Shown one piece after another: positions 16,110 to 24,167 of a stretch of DNA of 46,468 bases. The stretch lies in the NCBI RefSeq assembly GCF_024171695.1, contig NZ_JAMTCF010000037.1, positions 1 to 46,468 on the forward strand. The letters run 5' to 3'. Below the pieces are notes generated by a model. That model did no database searches, was not told where the DNA came from, and worked only from the letters and a program-made list of their open reading frames with translations. Each line of letters begins with the position of its first letter. Within the stretch, counting starts at the first letter, position 1. A program made the translations under genes and the position numbers. Origin of the DNA: Actinosynnema pretiosum (GTDB taxonomy: Bacteria; Actinomycetota; Actinomycetes; Mycobacteriales; Pseudonocardiaceae).

Positions 16110-17378
16110 CTACGGTCGGGTGCAGTCGGGCGAACCTTGCGGGCTGGAAGGTCTGCAGATCAGCTTGCCGTCACCCTGACTCCTGCTGAGATACCTCCCG
16201 ACGCAGAGGTTCTCGTCGGCGATCCCCCGCTCTGAGCAGAAGACGAGCGCCTCATGTCCGTCCTTGAATTCCGTGCCACCGTAAAAAAGAAACCAGTAGC
16301 CTGGGTTGAGCGAGCCGTAATCGGAACTCCGCACCCTGCTGATGTCCGCCCCGAATTTCCGTTCGAGATTTGCCGTCACATCGTTCATCTGCTCGTCGGT
16401 CACGGCGGATTCGGGGTAGGAACCGAGTTGCGCCACCCACCTTCCCGAACCTGGGGGCACCAGGACGCTGCCGGAAGAGGCCGGAGACGACGTGACCGGC
16501 GCGGAGTCCTTCGTATAACCGATTTCCCCGAGCTTGCCGATCAGGGTGTCGACGGACTTCGAGTAGTCACCAGGAGCCGCGACCGCTTCTTCGAGCATCC
16601 TGATGTTCCTCTGGATGCACGCCGTCGCGTCCCGCCCCTGCCGCAGGCCTGTGTCCACCACACCGACGACCCGGTCCACCGCGTCGAAATCCATCAGGGT
16701 GAACTCGTCGGTCTTGAGCGTTCGGTCGGCCGTCGTGACCAACTCCACCGACGCCGAGATGAGCCACGGCCACCCGGCTTCCCCCATGTACTCCTCGCCG
16801 ATGGTGACGGCGAGCCGGTCGTTCGCCTGACCTTCGACCTCGAAGTCGACCTTCTTCGACGGCAACCGCAGCGGGAAGGTCCTCGTGTCGATGTCACCGG
16901 GCAGGATGAAGTCGTACAGAACGGACGTGATCGCCCCTCCGGCACCGTGGCACCCCTCCGGGCGACGCGCCTTCGTTACCGTTACGCGAACCTCCTTGAC
17001 GAGTTCCGCCTGCTCGCCCCCGTTGTGCAGGATGATCTTGGCGGCGGCCGCATTGAACTTGCCCGTTGCGGTGACCTCATCGGTGTTGATCGGCGAGTGG
17101 GTCTCCTCGGTCAGTTCGACCGTGGACGTCAGGTCGACGCGCACGATCGACAGGTCCGCGCTCTGGGCGGCCCGGTTCGCGTCCTCGGCGAGGTAGGCGG
17201 AGTAGAAGGTCGGCCAGATGGGGATGCCGGCCAGAACCAAGCCGGCCATGGTAGTGATCGCGACACCGTACCGTCGTAAGAAGGACTTCCGCTCCGGTCG
17301 TCCCGCGACGGGCTTCTTCTCGTTGGCGCCGCTGCCCACCCGAGGGGCAGTCCGTTTCTTCGATTTCCGTGCTGACAC
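16110..17378 (-). CDS. Single-pass membrane-anchored protein of unknown function, SPOR-like C-terminus
   Basis: The protein is 422 residues from GTG 17378, with GGAG seven bases upstream. A basic N-terminus (residues 1-35) precedes one transmembrane helix (YGVAITTMAGLVLAGIPIW, about 38-56). A large extracytoplasmic or cytoplasmic domain of beta-strand character follows (DLSIVRVDLTSTVELTEE, AAAKIILHNGGEQAELVKEV). The last 100 residues (RWVAQLGSYPESAVTDEQMN, then RVRSSDYGSLNPGYWFLFYG) resemble a SPOR-like fold of the kind that binds peptidoglycan, but the match is weak. Codon use is less GC-extreme than in neighbouring genes, which suggests recent transfer. It stands alone between transposase and regulator wrecks. 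Function unknown. Confidence 0.75.
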   Translation of the reverse strand: MSARKSKKRTAPRVGSGANEKKPVAGRPERKSFLRRYGVAITTMAGLVLAGIPIWPTFYSAYLAEDANRAAQSADLSIVRVDLTSTVELTEETHSPINTDEVTATGKFNAAAAKIILHNGGEQAELVKEVRVTVTKARRPEGCHGAGGAITSVLYDFILPGDIDTRTFPLRLPSKKVDFEVEGQANDRLAVTIGEEYMGEAGWPWLISASVELVTTADRTLKTDEFTLMDFDAVDRVVGVVDTGLRQGRDATACIQRNIRMLEEAVAAPGDYSKSVDTLIGKLGEIGYTKDSAPVTSSPASSGSVLVPPGSGRWVAQLGSYPESAVTDEQMNDVTANLERKFGADISRVRSSDYGSLNPGYWFLFYGGTEFKDGHEALVFCSERGIADENLCVGRYLSRSQGDGKLICRPSSPQGSPDCTRP

Positions 17379-17604
17379 TACCGAACTCCACTGGGCTGAC
17401 GGGGCGGGAATAAGATCCTTGTTCGCTATATGGGGACATCGGCCTCCGACGGTGGTGCGTTACGCCGGTCGACCTCCGGTATCGCGCCCCCCTTTGGCCC
17501 GCTTCCCAGAAACGACATCGCCACCACCGGGAAGAGTGTTCACAGGTGGGGCCCACGTCGCACAGCGGTAAGAAATCCGTTTTCGTGCAGGTGCCGCACC
17601 GACC

Positions 17605-17930
17605 TCAGGCCACCGGCCGCACATCCATCTCGCGGAAGTGGTCAGCGGCTTCCGGAGAGCTCAGGCCAGCCAACGCGGTGGCGAGTTCCAGCCGGAGCCC
17701 GACGCGCCGCGCCAACGCACCCGCCTGCTCGAACGACTTCCGCGCGCCCACGTCAAGGTCGCGGTCGCGGTGAACCGCGCCCAGCACATTCAGCGCCATG
17801 GCGATCGCGGCGGCGACGTAGGCAGGTGGCCGCCCAGTGCCACCAGTTCGGCCGCGCCGTCGCCGCGCTCCTGGCCGACGATCCGGCAGAGCAGCTCCTC
17901 GGCGTCGGAAGGCCGGTGTGGTGCCCCTGC
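17605..17930 (-). pseudogene. C-terminal fragment of a TPR-containing regulator (AfsR/SARP or LuxR-like)
   Basis: The fragment is readable in two frames. The upstream piece, near 17930-17825, includes EELLCRIVGQERGDGAAELV. The downstream piece ends at 17605 and includes AMALNVLGAVHRDRDLDVGA, then RKSFEQAGALARRVGLRLEL and ATALAGLSSPEAADHFREMD. These are TPR-type helical repeats like those at the end of large actinobacterial pathway regulators. There is no start, DNA-binding domain or NTPase domain nearby. The IS701 fragment about 140 bp upstream, beginning at 18069, probably cut the gene. Confidence 0.55.
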
Positions 17931-18068
17931 CGGAGCCTGGGACGCCTTGGCTGGTGGCTGGCCTGGTGAAAGGACTACGACGCTCGGAGTCCACAGCGTT
18001 CGCTGCGTTGGCGCGACCGTTACTCACCAGCAGTCCGTCCACGCCGTACCCGCGCAGACCACATCTCG

Positions 18069-18558
18069 CTAGTAGGACTTTGTTAGGTTGAGTGGGGGTA
18101 TGTTGGGGGTGTGATCTTCTTGTCGGGTGAGGCCGGAGGAGATTGATCGGGTTCGCCCGGTGATCGAGGGGTTCGCCACGGAGATGTTCGGCGGGTTCGC
18201 TCATCGTGACCAGAGGGCGAAGGGCGAGCTGTATCTGCGTAGGCTGTTGATGGACAGCAAGCGCAAGTCGATGCAGCCCATGGCCGAGCGCCTCGGCGTG
18301 GACCATCAGCAGCTCCAGCAGTTCGTCACCACCTCGGCCTGGTATCACGGGAGGTGCGGCGTTGGTTGGCGGTGTGGGCAGGCTGGTTCGTGGCCCCGGA
18401 CGCGTGGGTGGTCGACGACACCGCGTTCCCCAAGGACGGCGACGCCTCGCCGGGCGCGGCCCGGATGTACTGCGGCGCGTTGGGCAAGACCGTGAAACTG
18501 CCAGGTCGGGGTGAGCGTGCACGCGGTGACCGATTGGACGTCGGCGACGCGGCCTGAC
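18069..18558 (+). pseudogene. IS701-type element, left end with the 5' part of the transposase gene
   Basis: The element begins at CTAGTAGGACTTTGTTAGG (18069-18087), the mirror image of the right end at 1105. From GTG 18127 the frame reads FATEMFGGFAHRDQRAKGEL, then YLRRLLMDSKRKSMQPMAER. It shifts near 18345 to VRRWLAVWAGWFVAPDAWVV, then DDTAFPKDGDASPGAARMYC (first catalytic Asp region). It shifts again near 18490 in the GALGKTxNCQVGV region through one extra base and is cut off near 18558 after the DWTS block. The remainder is deleted. Protein and DNA similarity to the copy at 1-1105 in the shared part is very high. Confidence 0.85.
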
Positions 18559-18781
18559 CGGCCCCGCCCGTTCAGGCCGCACTGCCGGCAGGGCACCTCG
18601 CCCCGCCCTTAGCGCCTCCGTGCGGGTCTCCCAGAGCAGACTCGCATCCCGAGGACACGGTGGGTGTCCGGGTACTGGCAGGTGGTGCTCGTCGGGGCTG
18701 CTGTGGAGGCCATGACCGCGCCCGAGCCGTCCCAGGTGCCGCTGCAGTCCGGTGGGTTCGCCGCGCCGTGCGCCGGACAGG

Positions 18782-18943
18782 ATGCGCGGGCGGGTGCGGT
18801 TGCGCCTGTGGCGCGACCGCACCCAGCGGGCGGCCCGGTTGACGTTGCTGGAGGAGCACCTGGGCGGCCCGCCCGCCCCGGAGGTGCTCGAGCAGGGCCG
18901 CGCGGTGCTGCACGGGCCGCCCGCCTCGCGCGCGGTCGGCTGA
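18782..18943 (+). CDS. Possible antitoxin fragment upstream of the PIN-domain gene
   Basis: From ATG 18782 a 53-residue basic peptide reads MRGRVRLRLWRDRTQRAARL, then TLLEEHLGGPPAPEVLEQG and RAVLHGPPASRAVG. It is helical in character and ends six bases before the PIN-domain start. VapB-type antitoxins usually precede VapC-type PIN genes with this spacing. A ribbon-helix-helix or AbrB N-terminus is not evident. The protein may therefore be truncated, with its beginning lost near the IS701 deletion end at 18558, or shifted into the ATG 18712 frame. Treat as a weak call. Confidence 0.4.
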   Translation: MRGRVRLRLWRDRTQRAARLTLLEEHLGGPPAPEVLEQGRAVLHGPPASRAVG

Positions 18944-18949
18944 GACCGG

Positions 18950-19561
18950 GTGGGCGGTGGCATCGACGGTTGGGTGCTCGTCACCCCGGCCGTGATCGGG
19001 TTCGCCCGTGGTGACGAGCGCGCCGAGGCGGCGGTGTGGCTGGCCGTGCACGAGGGCCAGGCGCTGATCGTGCCCGCGCTGGTGCTGGCGCAGACCCTGA
19101 CCGACGCGCGGGTGCGCAGGCCACGCGGGCAGGAGGCGGTGGCGGTGCTGCCGGCGCTGGCCGAGCTCGACCCGGTCGACGCCGCGCGCGCCTACGGCGT
19201 CGCCGACACCCTGGCCGCCGCCGACCAGCCCGCCGAACTCGCGAGCGACGCGCAGGCGATGGCGGTGGCGCACCTGGTGTCGGTGTCCGCCGACACCGGT
19301 TTCCCGATCGTCACCGACGGCACCGCCCGCATCCACGCCTGGACCCGCGCCGCGCGGTCACACTCCTCCGGCACCCTGACCAGGGCCGACACCGCGGTTC
19401 ACCCGGCAGTTCCCGGTGGCGTGGGCGGCGATCCGGCGTCGTCTCGGCAGGCCGCTTTCCGGCGGGATCGGGCAGCGGTGGGGCGGTGCCGCCAGATCGC
19501 GTGGTCCAACTCCCACGGGGTGCAGCCCACGCGGTCGGCCAGTGCGACCAGCAGCCGGTAG
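18950..19561 (+). CDS. PIN-domain (VapC-like) protein with a missing first catalytic Asp
   Basis: The frame is 203 residues from GTG 18950. The PIN-like core covers about residues 5-130: GWVLVTPAVIGFARGDERAE, VWLAVHEGQALIVPALVLAQ, then AARAYGVADTLAAADQPAEL, ASDAQAMAVAHLV and GFPIVTDGTARI. PIN ribonucleases have Asp in the first strand (typically VLDT). Here the position is Val (GTC where GAC would give Asp), so metal binding and RNA cleavage are doubtful. The final 70 residues run antisense into the converging gene at 19399-20166 and look like read-through rather than real protein. An inactivated or decaying toxin is the likeliest reading. Confidence 0.6.
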   Translation: MGGGIDGWVLVTPAVIGFARGDERAEAAVWLAVHEGQALIVPALVLAQTLTDARVRRPRGQEAVAVLPALAELDPVDAARAYGVADTLAAADQPAELASDAQAMAVAHLVSVSADTGFPIVTDGTARIHAWTRAARSHSSGTLTRADTAVHPAVPGGVGGDPASSRQAAFRRDRAAVGRCRQIAWSNSHGVQPTRSASATSSR

Positions 19562-20166
19562 GCCTGCTCGGCGTCCACCGGTCGGCTCAGGTGGTGTGTC
19601 AGCCAGCCGAGCACCATCCGGTCGGGTTTGACCCGCCGGTCGTCGCCGATGAGCATCCACAGGTAGGACAGGCGCGCGCCGCCGCCGTGACCGGGGACGC
19701 GCGCCAACCCGTCCCGCACCAGTTCGAACTGCTTGTCGTCGGTGAGCAGGGCGGTGGCGTCGTCCAGGCGCAGCACCCCGTGGCCGGTCAGGACGCGGGC
19801 GTACCCGAGCGCGGCCTTGGCTTTGAGGACCCCGCCGCGGGGGCTGGTGCGGCCCCGGTGGGCCAGGACCTCGGCTGCCAGGCGGTCGGGGCCGATCCGC
19901 TCGCCGAGGTCGAGCAGGACGTCCAGGGGCTGCTCCAGCCCGGTGCCCACGACCTCGCGGGCCCGGCCGACGGGAAGCAGCCGGTCGGGCAGGGCGGTGT
20001 GGTCGGCGTAGGCGTGGCAGGCGCGCGTGACGCCGCTGTAGTGGGCGCCGATGGAGAACACCGCGTCCAGCACGCACAGCGACAGGTGCGTCCACCGCCG
20101 CTCACGCGCGACCACCTGCAGGCTGCGCGCGGGCCCGGTGAGCGCGTCGAGGTCAGCCTCGTGCAT
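19399..20166 (-). CDS. Uncharacterised helical protein, second gene of a two-gene unit (HhH-GPD-like features)
   Basis: This 255-residue cytoplasmic protein starts at ATG 20166, overlapping the upstream gene by 14 bp. Recognisable blocks are RRWTHLSLCVLDAVFSIGAH, YSGVTRACHAYADHTALPDR and GGVLKAKAALGYARVLTGHG. Near residue 175 comes LSYLWMLIGDDRRVKPDRMV, then AYRLLVALADRVGCTPWELD. The GDDRRVKPDRMV segment and the helical layout recall the helix-hairpin-helix/GPD glycosylase fold, though I see no lysine/aspartate pair that I can place with confidence. Earlier in-frame starts exist, but they read Pro/Arg-rich sequence in the shadow of the preceding gene. Together with the upstream gene it could act in DNA repair or defence. 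Function unproven. Confidence 0.65.
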   Translation of the reverse strand: MHEADLDALTGPARSLQVVARERRWTHLSLCVLDAVFSIGAHYSGVTRACHAYADHTALPDRLLPVGRAREVVGTGLEQPLDVLLDLGERIGPDRLAAEVLAHRGRTSPRGGVLKAKAALGYARVLTGHGVLRLDDATALLTDDKQFELVRDGLARVPGHGGGARLSYLWMLIGDDRRVKPDRMVLGWLTHHLSRPVDAEQAYRLLVALADRVGCTPWELDHAIWRHRPTAARSRRKAACRDDAGSPPTPPGTAG

Positions 20167-20506
20167 CGAGCCGCTCCAGCAGCGGCCAGTCGTCCAGCCC
20201 TTCCTCGACCCGGCCGACCGCGACGTCGGGGGCGGTGAGATGGAAGCGCGGCACCGCCCCGGACAGGTCGACGAACACCAGGGCGTGGGCGTCGGAGGTG
20301 TCCTGGCCGGTGCCACGGCGCATCGGGCGCTGCTCGGCGGTGCGGCGGGCGAACACCCGCACCCGGCGCCCGCCCACCAGCAGCAGCCTGCTGCGAGGCT
20401 CGGTCAACACCTCGACCCGATACCGGGTGCGGCGCAGGGCCTCGGCTGCGGCCAGGTGGACGGCGACCTCGTGCAGGCGCTCGGTGCTCAACTCCGCGAA
20501 GTCCAT
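20153..20506 (-). CDS. Uncharacterised small protein, first gene of a two-gene unit (possible nuclease-like fold)
   Basis: This 117-residue protein starts at ATG 20506, with AGGA about eight bases upstream. It begins DFAELSTERLHEVAVHLAAA. Strands follow in RYRVEVLTEPRSRLLLVGGR, RVRVFARRTAEQ, then DAHALVFVDLSGAVPRFHLT and VGRVEEGLDDWPLLERLDAR. The strand-helix order, with VLTEPRSRLLLVGGRRVRV followed by LVFVDLSG, is similar to restriction-endonuclease-like folds, but a clear PD-(D/E)xK signature is not visible. The 14-bp overlap with the next gene implies co-translation. I do not recognise the family. Confidence 0.55.
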   Translation of the reverse strand: MDFAELSTERLHEVAVHLAAAEALRRTRYRVEVLTEPRSRLLLVGGRRVRVFARRTAEQRPMRRGTGQDTSDAHALVFVDLSGAVPRFHLTAPDVAVGRVEEGLDDWPLLERLDARG

Positions 20507-20863
20507 CCGCCCATCCTGCCCCCGCCGGGACTTGGGAGAGCCCGACGACGGGCCGGCGGTCGGCGTGCCGATGTGGTCGGTGGCCTGATCGCCCCCTCGC
20601 GCTCCCCTTGCTCTGCCGCCGGTTCGCACGGCTTGCATGGCTTCCTTCAGGGAGTCGACGGCTGCGGGATTTCTTTCGCATCGGTTTGGAATACGTGGGG
20701 TTCCCGTCTAATCGACACGCCCAGCACACCCCCGGATTGCGCGCATTGGTGGATCAGGTGGATGATGAGCACACCCGATGGGGATTCTCCACCACACACC
20801 TGGATGACAGCCGACTGTTCGCGCCGCCGGCGCTTGGGCTGCCGATTGAGGATGGTGAGAAGA
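20507..20863. other. Intergenic region with no recognisable gene
   Basis: Nothing coding is convincing in these 357 bases. The minus-strand frame upstream of the 117-residue gene stays open but encodes Arg/Gly-rich sequence without family features. The leader of the two-gene unit should lie at its left end. No clear promoter is seen. Confidence 0.5.
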
Positions 20864-21052
20864 ATGCCCGGAGGACCACAGGACCCCGAGGAGAGCACGG
20901 CACAGCCGGCCTGTAGGCGGGGCGACGCAGCTGACAGGGCTGCGGAGAGGCCGGTTCGCGTGGACCGCCCAGGCCGCCGAAGGCGGGCCCGGACGGTCTT
21001 CAGCGTCATCGGGTTAATCGTCAGGTTGTGGCTGTTCTTTGATTGGGAGTGA
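20864..21052 (+). CDS. Possible small protein with hydrophobic C-terminus
   Basis: This is a 62-residue open frame from ATG 20864. The first 40 residues are charged (MPGGPQDPEESTAQPACRRG, then DRAAERPVRVDRPGRRRRAR). The end is a short hydrophobic segment, TVFSVIGLIVRLWLFFDWE, that could anchor in the membrane. GGTGAGAAG upstream is a weak ribosome site. It resembles in outline, though not in clear sequence, the small protein at 32378-32530. No neighbour gives a function, and it may be spurious. Confidence 0.35.
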   Translation: MPGGPQDPEESTAQPACRRGDAADRAAERPVRVDRPGRRRRARTVFSVIGLIVRLWLFFDWE

Positions 21053-21513
21053 CCACAGCTGACGTCTCGTGGGGGCCGCAGTGGAGCGCTAACTCCGGTG
21101 CGGCCCTCACGTCTTGCCGTTGCGCAGACTCAACAACTCTCCAACAAGTTAACCACACGCGAGTCGCTAGCGCGAATACTCGGGAATAACCATGCGCGTG
21201 TAGATGGATCTCACCGTTCGTAACCGTGTTCGTGTTCGCCGGTCGACGCGTCGGCAAGACGGGCCACGACGCTCAGCTCTCCTCGGGGATCGCGGTGACA
21301 CCGGTCGGGGCCAGCCACGCGGTCCGGGGTGTCGATCGGCCGCGCGAGGCACCTACCCCACGGATCGCCGAACGCGGCCTTGCGGACGAAGCAGCGGGCA
21401 CGCCGGTCGCCGACATCACCTGCATCGGGGCCGCCCCGCCCACCGGGTCCGCGCAGCACTCCGGACCCGGCCCCGAGTTCGTCGGACGTCGACCTGCGGC
21501 GTCGGGTCGTCGT
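21053..21513. other. Intergenic region with no recognisable gene
   Basis: The stretch 21053-21200 is less GC-rich and may hold promoter sequence (AACAAGTTAACC, AATACTCGGGAATAACC). From 21200 to 21513 open frames exist on both strands but none resembles a known family. I see no hairpin or repeat of note. Confidence 0.5.
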
Positions 21514-22646
21514 CTACCGTCCCCCGCCGTCGTCCACGTGGTCGGTGACCAGGCCGGAGACGACAGTGAAGGCCTTGGTGCGGCGTCGGCCGCGGCGGTG
21601 GTCGTAGCCCTGGGTGGTGGAGATGTGGGCGTGGCCCGCGGCGGCCTGGACCTGGTCGATGGGCACGCCCGCGTCCAGGGCGATGGTGATGAACGCCCCA
21701 CGCAGGGCGTGGGGGTGCAGGCGGTGAGCGATGCCGCGCAGCGGGCAGCCGGGTCGGGCGGCGACGGCGCGCAGGATGGCCTGCAGGTGGTTGACGTGCA
21801 GGCGGGTTCCGGTACGGGTGGTCAGCAGCGGTTGCCGCCCGCCCTGGCGGCGCCGGGCAGGGCGGGCAGGGTCCCGCCGGTGGTGCGGGCGCGCACGCGC
21901 AGCCAGGCGTCGATCTCGTCGGCGACGGCGGGCTCGAGGGTGGCGGTGCGGGCCTTGGCGCCCTTGCCGTGCAGCACCAGGGTCGCGGGCCCGGCGGGGT
22001 CGGGGCGGCGGTAGTCGGCCAGGTCCAGTCCGACGATCTCGGCGGCGCGGGCGCCGGTGACCGCGAGCAGGGTCAGGGCGGCCAGGTCGCGTTCGCGGTT
22101 GAGGTCGTGGCCGCGTCCGGTGCCGCGGCGGGCGGCGAGCAGGAGTTGGCGGACCTGGTCGGCGTCGAGGTCGACCTGGTCGTCGTCGGCGGCGGTGCCG
22201 CGCAGGCCGGTGGTGCGGGTGTCGACCAGGGCGGCGGGGTTGCCCACGGGCAGGCCCTGGCGTTGCAGGGCGGTGTAGAACTCGGCGACGACGGTGAGCA
22301 TCTGGGCGCGGGTGCGTTTGGCCAGGCCCGAGGCGGCGACGTCGGCCAGCCACCGCTGGATCTGCTCCAGGCCGACCTGGTGCAGCGGGTCCAGGCCGTG
22401 GGCGTGGCACCAGGGCAGGAACGCGGTGCCGCGCCGCAGCGGCCTGCGCGGTCGCGCGGCGGGGTCGCGTTCGTCGGTGGGGTGCCAGTGGCGGGCGTGG
22501 TGGGGGATGCCCAGGGCGTCGGCGTAGGCGCGGCGCGAGTGCGCGCTGGCGAACTTGCCCAGCCACAGGTTCAGCCGCCGCTCCAACGACGGCTCCCCCT
22601 CCCCGTCCCGCCCCGTCTGGGCGGGTTGCAGCCCGGCGCCGCTCAC
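21514..22646 (-). pseudogene. Tyrosine recombinase/integrase split by one frameshift
   Basis: The first 274 residues, from GTG 22646, hold the SAM-like N-domain (NLWLGKFASAHSRRAYADAL, about 27-46) and the catalytic Arg in LLAVTGARAAEIVGLDLADY. The Lys region LVLHGKGAKARTATLEP is also present. This frame stops at 21822. The rest continues in a second frame as QPLLTTRTGTRLHVNHLQAI, then HRLHPHALRGAFITIALDAG (His-x-x-Arg), QAAAGHAHISTTQGYDHR (His and Tyr nucleophile), ending at 21514. The break is in the G/C run near 21835-21845. All catalytic residues survive, so a single corrected base would give a normal enzyme of about 375 residues. GTG 22646 overlaps the stop of the upstream gene (GTGA), indicating a coupled operon. 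Confidence 0.82.
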
Positions 22647-23021
22647 CGCGCGCCCGCGTTCCCGACCACGCCCTCACCCAGGTCCCCGAGGTCGCCGCGC
22701 TCGGCGACGACCGGTTCCGGGGCCTGCTCGCCGTGCGCCGCCACCGCCGCAGTGGTGGCGGTGGCGGCGGCGGACCACACGGCGTCGGCGTCCGGGGACA
22801 CGGCGGCCGCCGGCGCGGACCTTGCGCAGGATCTCCAGGCCGCGCGGGGGCACGGGAAGGCCCATCGCCAGGTTCTCCTCGGCGACGCGGGCGATGTGGA
22901 GTTCCTGTGCCCTGGCTCCCTCACGCAGCTCGGCGAGCAACTCGTGCCCACGCTCGAGCCAAAGCAGGTGCAGCGTTCGGTTTCGGCGCGGCGGGACGAT
23001 CGCGTCTACGACGGTCACCAC
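22643..23021 (-). pseudogene. Small hypothetical gene between pentapeptide protein and integrase, frameshifted
   Basis: The 5' part runs from GTG 23021, overlapping the end of the pentapeptide-repeat gene. It reads VVDAIVPPRRNRTLHLLWLE, then RGHELLAELREGARAQELHI and ARVAEENLAMGLPVPPRGLE. Near 22820 the sensible sequence moves to another frame, AAVSPDADAVWSAAATATTA, then PEPVVAERGDLGDLGEGVV, ending at 22643. The join would give about 125 residues with a helical start. One base change in the GCCGGCGGCC stretch would explain it. Function unknown. The double overlap with both neighbours suggests it was translated as part of a three-gene operon. Confidence 0.5.
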
Positions 23022-24040
23022 CAGGTGCCGAAGGTGTTCTCGTCGGTGATCACCCCGTCGACGCGAGTGCCTGAGTTGTGGGCTGCCCCGGTTAGGTCAG
23101 CCCCGCGTAGATCCACCCCGGTCAGGTCTGCCTCATCCAGGTACGACCTGCGTAGGTCCGCCCCGAGCAGGTTGGCACCAGCCAGGTACGCCCTGGTCAG
23201 GCTCACGTCGGCCAGGTCAGCACCAGTCAGGTAAGCATCGTCCAGTTTCGCATCGCTCAAGGTCGCCTTGAACAGGGCCGCATCACTCAGGTTCACACCG
23301 GTCAGATCCGCATCACGCAGATAAACCTCGGTCAGATTGGCTCTGACCAGGTCGGTTGTGCGCAATAAGGCGGCACGCAGGTTCGCGCCGGACAAGTCCG
23401 CATCACGCATAGTCGCTTGGGACAGGTCCGCTCCGGTCAAGGCTGCCGATCGCAGGTCGGCGTTACTTAGGTCGGCACGACGCAGACAGGTTCCTGACAG
23501 GTCGATCACGGGTCGCCCGTGCGGTTCGATCAGGTCGCGATCACGGCTGTTCAGTACGTCCAACGCACCTTGGACATCTGCGGCGGGCTCGGTGCCGGGG
23601 CAGGTGCCGCCGGGTGGTCGTGGGGCCGCACTGCGGATGAACGCGGTCAGGACCTTGACGACGCCGAGTTGCTCCTCCGGGGAGTCACGCATCAGCAGGC
23701 GCAGGGAGTTCACCCCACCCAGGCGGGCATAGAGCTGGTCAGGGCCCTGTTTGCCCAGTTGCTCGACGGCCTTGACCGAGCGGTCGGTGTACTGCCCCTG
23801 CTCGGTCAACCGGAGCGTCTGGTTGGTGTAGACCAGTGCGGCAACGGCGGTGAGCGCGGTGACGATGCTGGTCACGGTGGTCCAGACCCCACCCCGTCCC
23901 CTCTGGGCGGGAACGGTGGCGGTGGGCACACCGCCACTGGGTTTCCGGGGTGCGTGGGCGGGCTTTGCCGCGCCGGTTCCCCGTCGTGGGCGGGGCGCGG
24001 CGAGGCCGGGCAGGCTATGGACGTGACGGAGGTGTGGCAT
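23015..24040 (-). CDS. Membrane-anchored pentapeptide-repeat protein
   Basis: From ATG 24040 the protein has 341 residues. A start at 24067 or one inside the basic N-terminus is also possible. After a positively charged N-terminus comes one membrane helix (WTTVTSIVTALTAVAALVYT, about 53-72). A helical segment follows (QYTDRSVKAVEQLGKQGPDQ, then ARLGGVNSLRLLMRDSPEEQ). From about residue 185 to 330 there are some 28 tandem A(D/N)Lxx-type pentapeptides, for example LRRADLSNADLRSAALTGAD. These form a right-handed quadrilateral beta-helix. Actinobacterial proteins with this layout are common and poorly understood, and some pentapeptide proteins mimic DNA or bind gyrase. It heads the coupled unit with the two damaged genes downstream. 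Confidence 0.88.
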   Translation of the reverse strand: MPHLRHVHSLPGLAAPRPRRGTGAAKPAHAPRKPSGGVPTATVPAQRGRGGVWTTVTSIVTALTAVAALVYTNQTLRLTEQGQYTDRSVKAVEQLGKQGPDQLYARLGGVNSLRLLMRDSPEEQLGVVKVLTAFIRSAAPRPPGGTCPGTEPAADVQGALDVLNSRDRDLIEPHGRPVIDLSGTCLRRADLSNADLRSAALTGADLSQATMRDADLSGANLRAALLRTTDLVRANLTEVYLRDADLTGVNLSDAALFKATLSDAKLDDAYLTGADLADVSLTRAYLAGANLLGADLRRSYLDEADLTGVDLRGADLTGAAHNSGTRVDGVITDENTFGTWW

Positions 24041-24125
24041 GGCCAGAGCCTGCCCACGCCCCGGCACCGCCCGTGGCGGAACACCCGGCGCTCACCCGTT
24101 CGGGGTGGTGGCCGCGACCGTGCGG

Positions 24126-24162
24126 CCGTCCTGCCCCTCGCCAGGTCTCAGGGACAGGACGG
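24126..24162 (-). terminator. Terminator-like hairpin downstream of the Phd-like gene
   Basis: CCGTCCTG (24126-24133) pairs with CAGGACGG (24155-24162), and an inner CCCT/AGGG pair lies in the loop. It begins six bases beyond the stop of the minus-strand antitoxin-like gene (24168) and would close its transcript. Confidence 0.55.
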
Positions 24163-24167
24163 TGGGG

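Noticed and set aside
20647..21009. 120-residue minus-strand open frame
   Set aside because: The composition is random and there is no ribosome site or motif. It overlaps the slightly better small plus-strand frame.
21204..21513. Overlapping open frames on both strands before the decayed integrase
   Set aside because: No family resemblance and no start signals. Left as intergenic.
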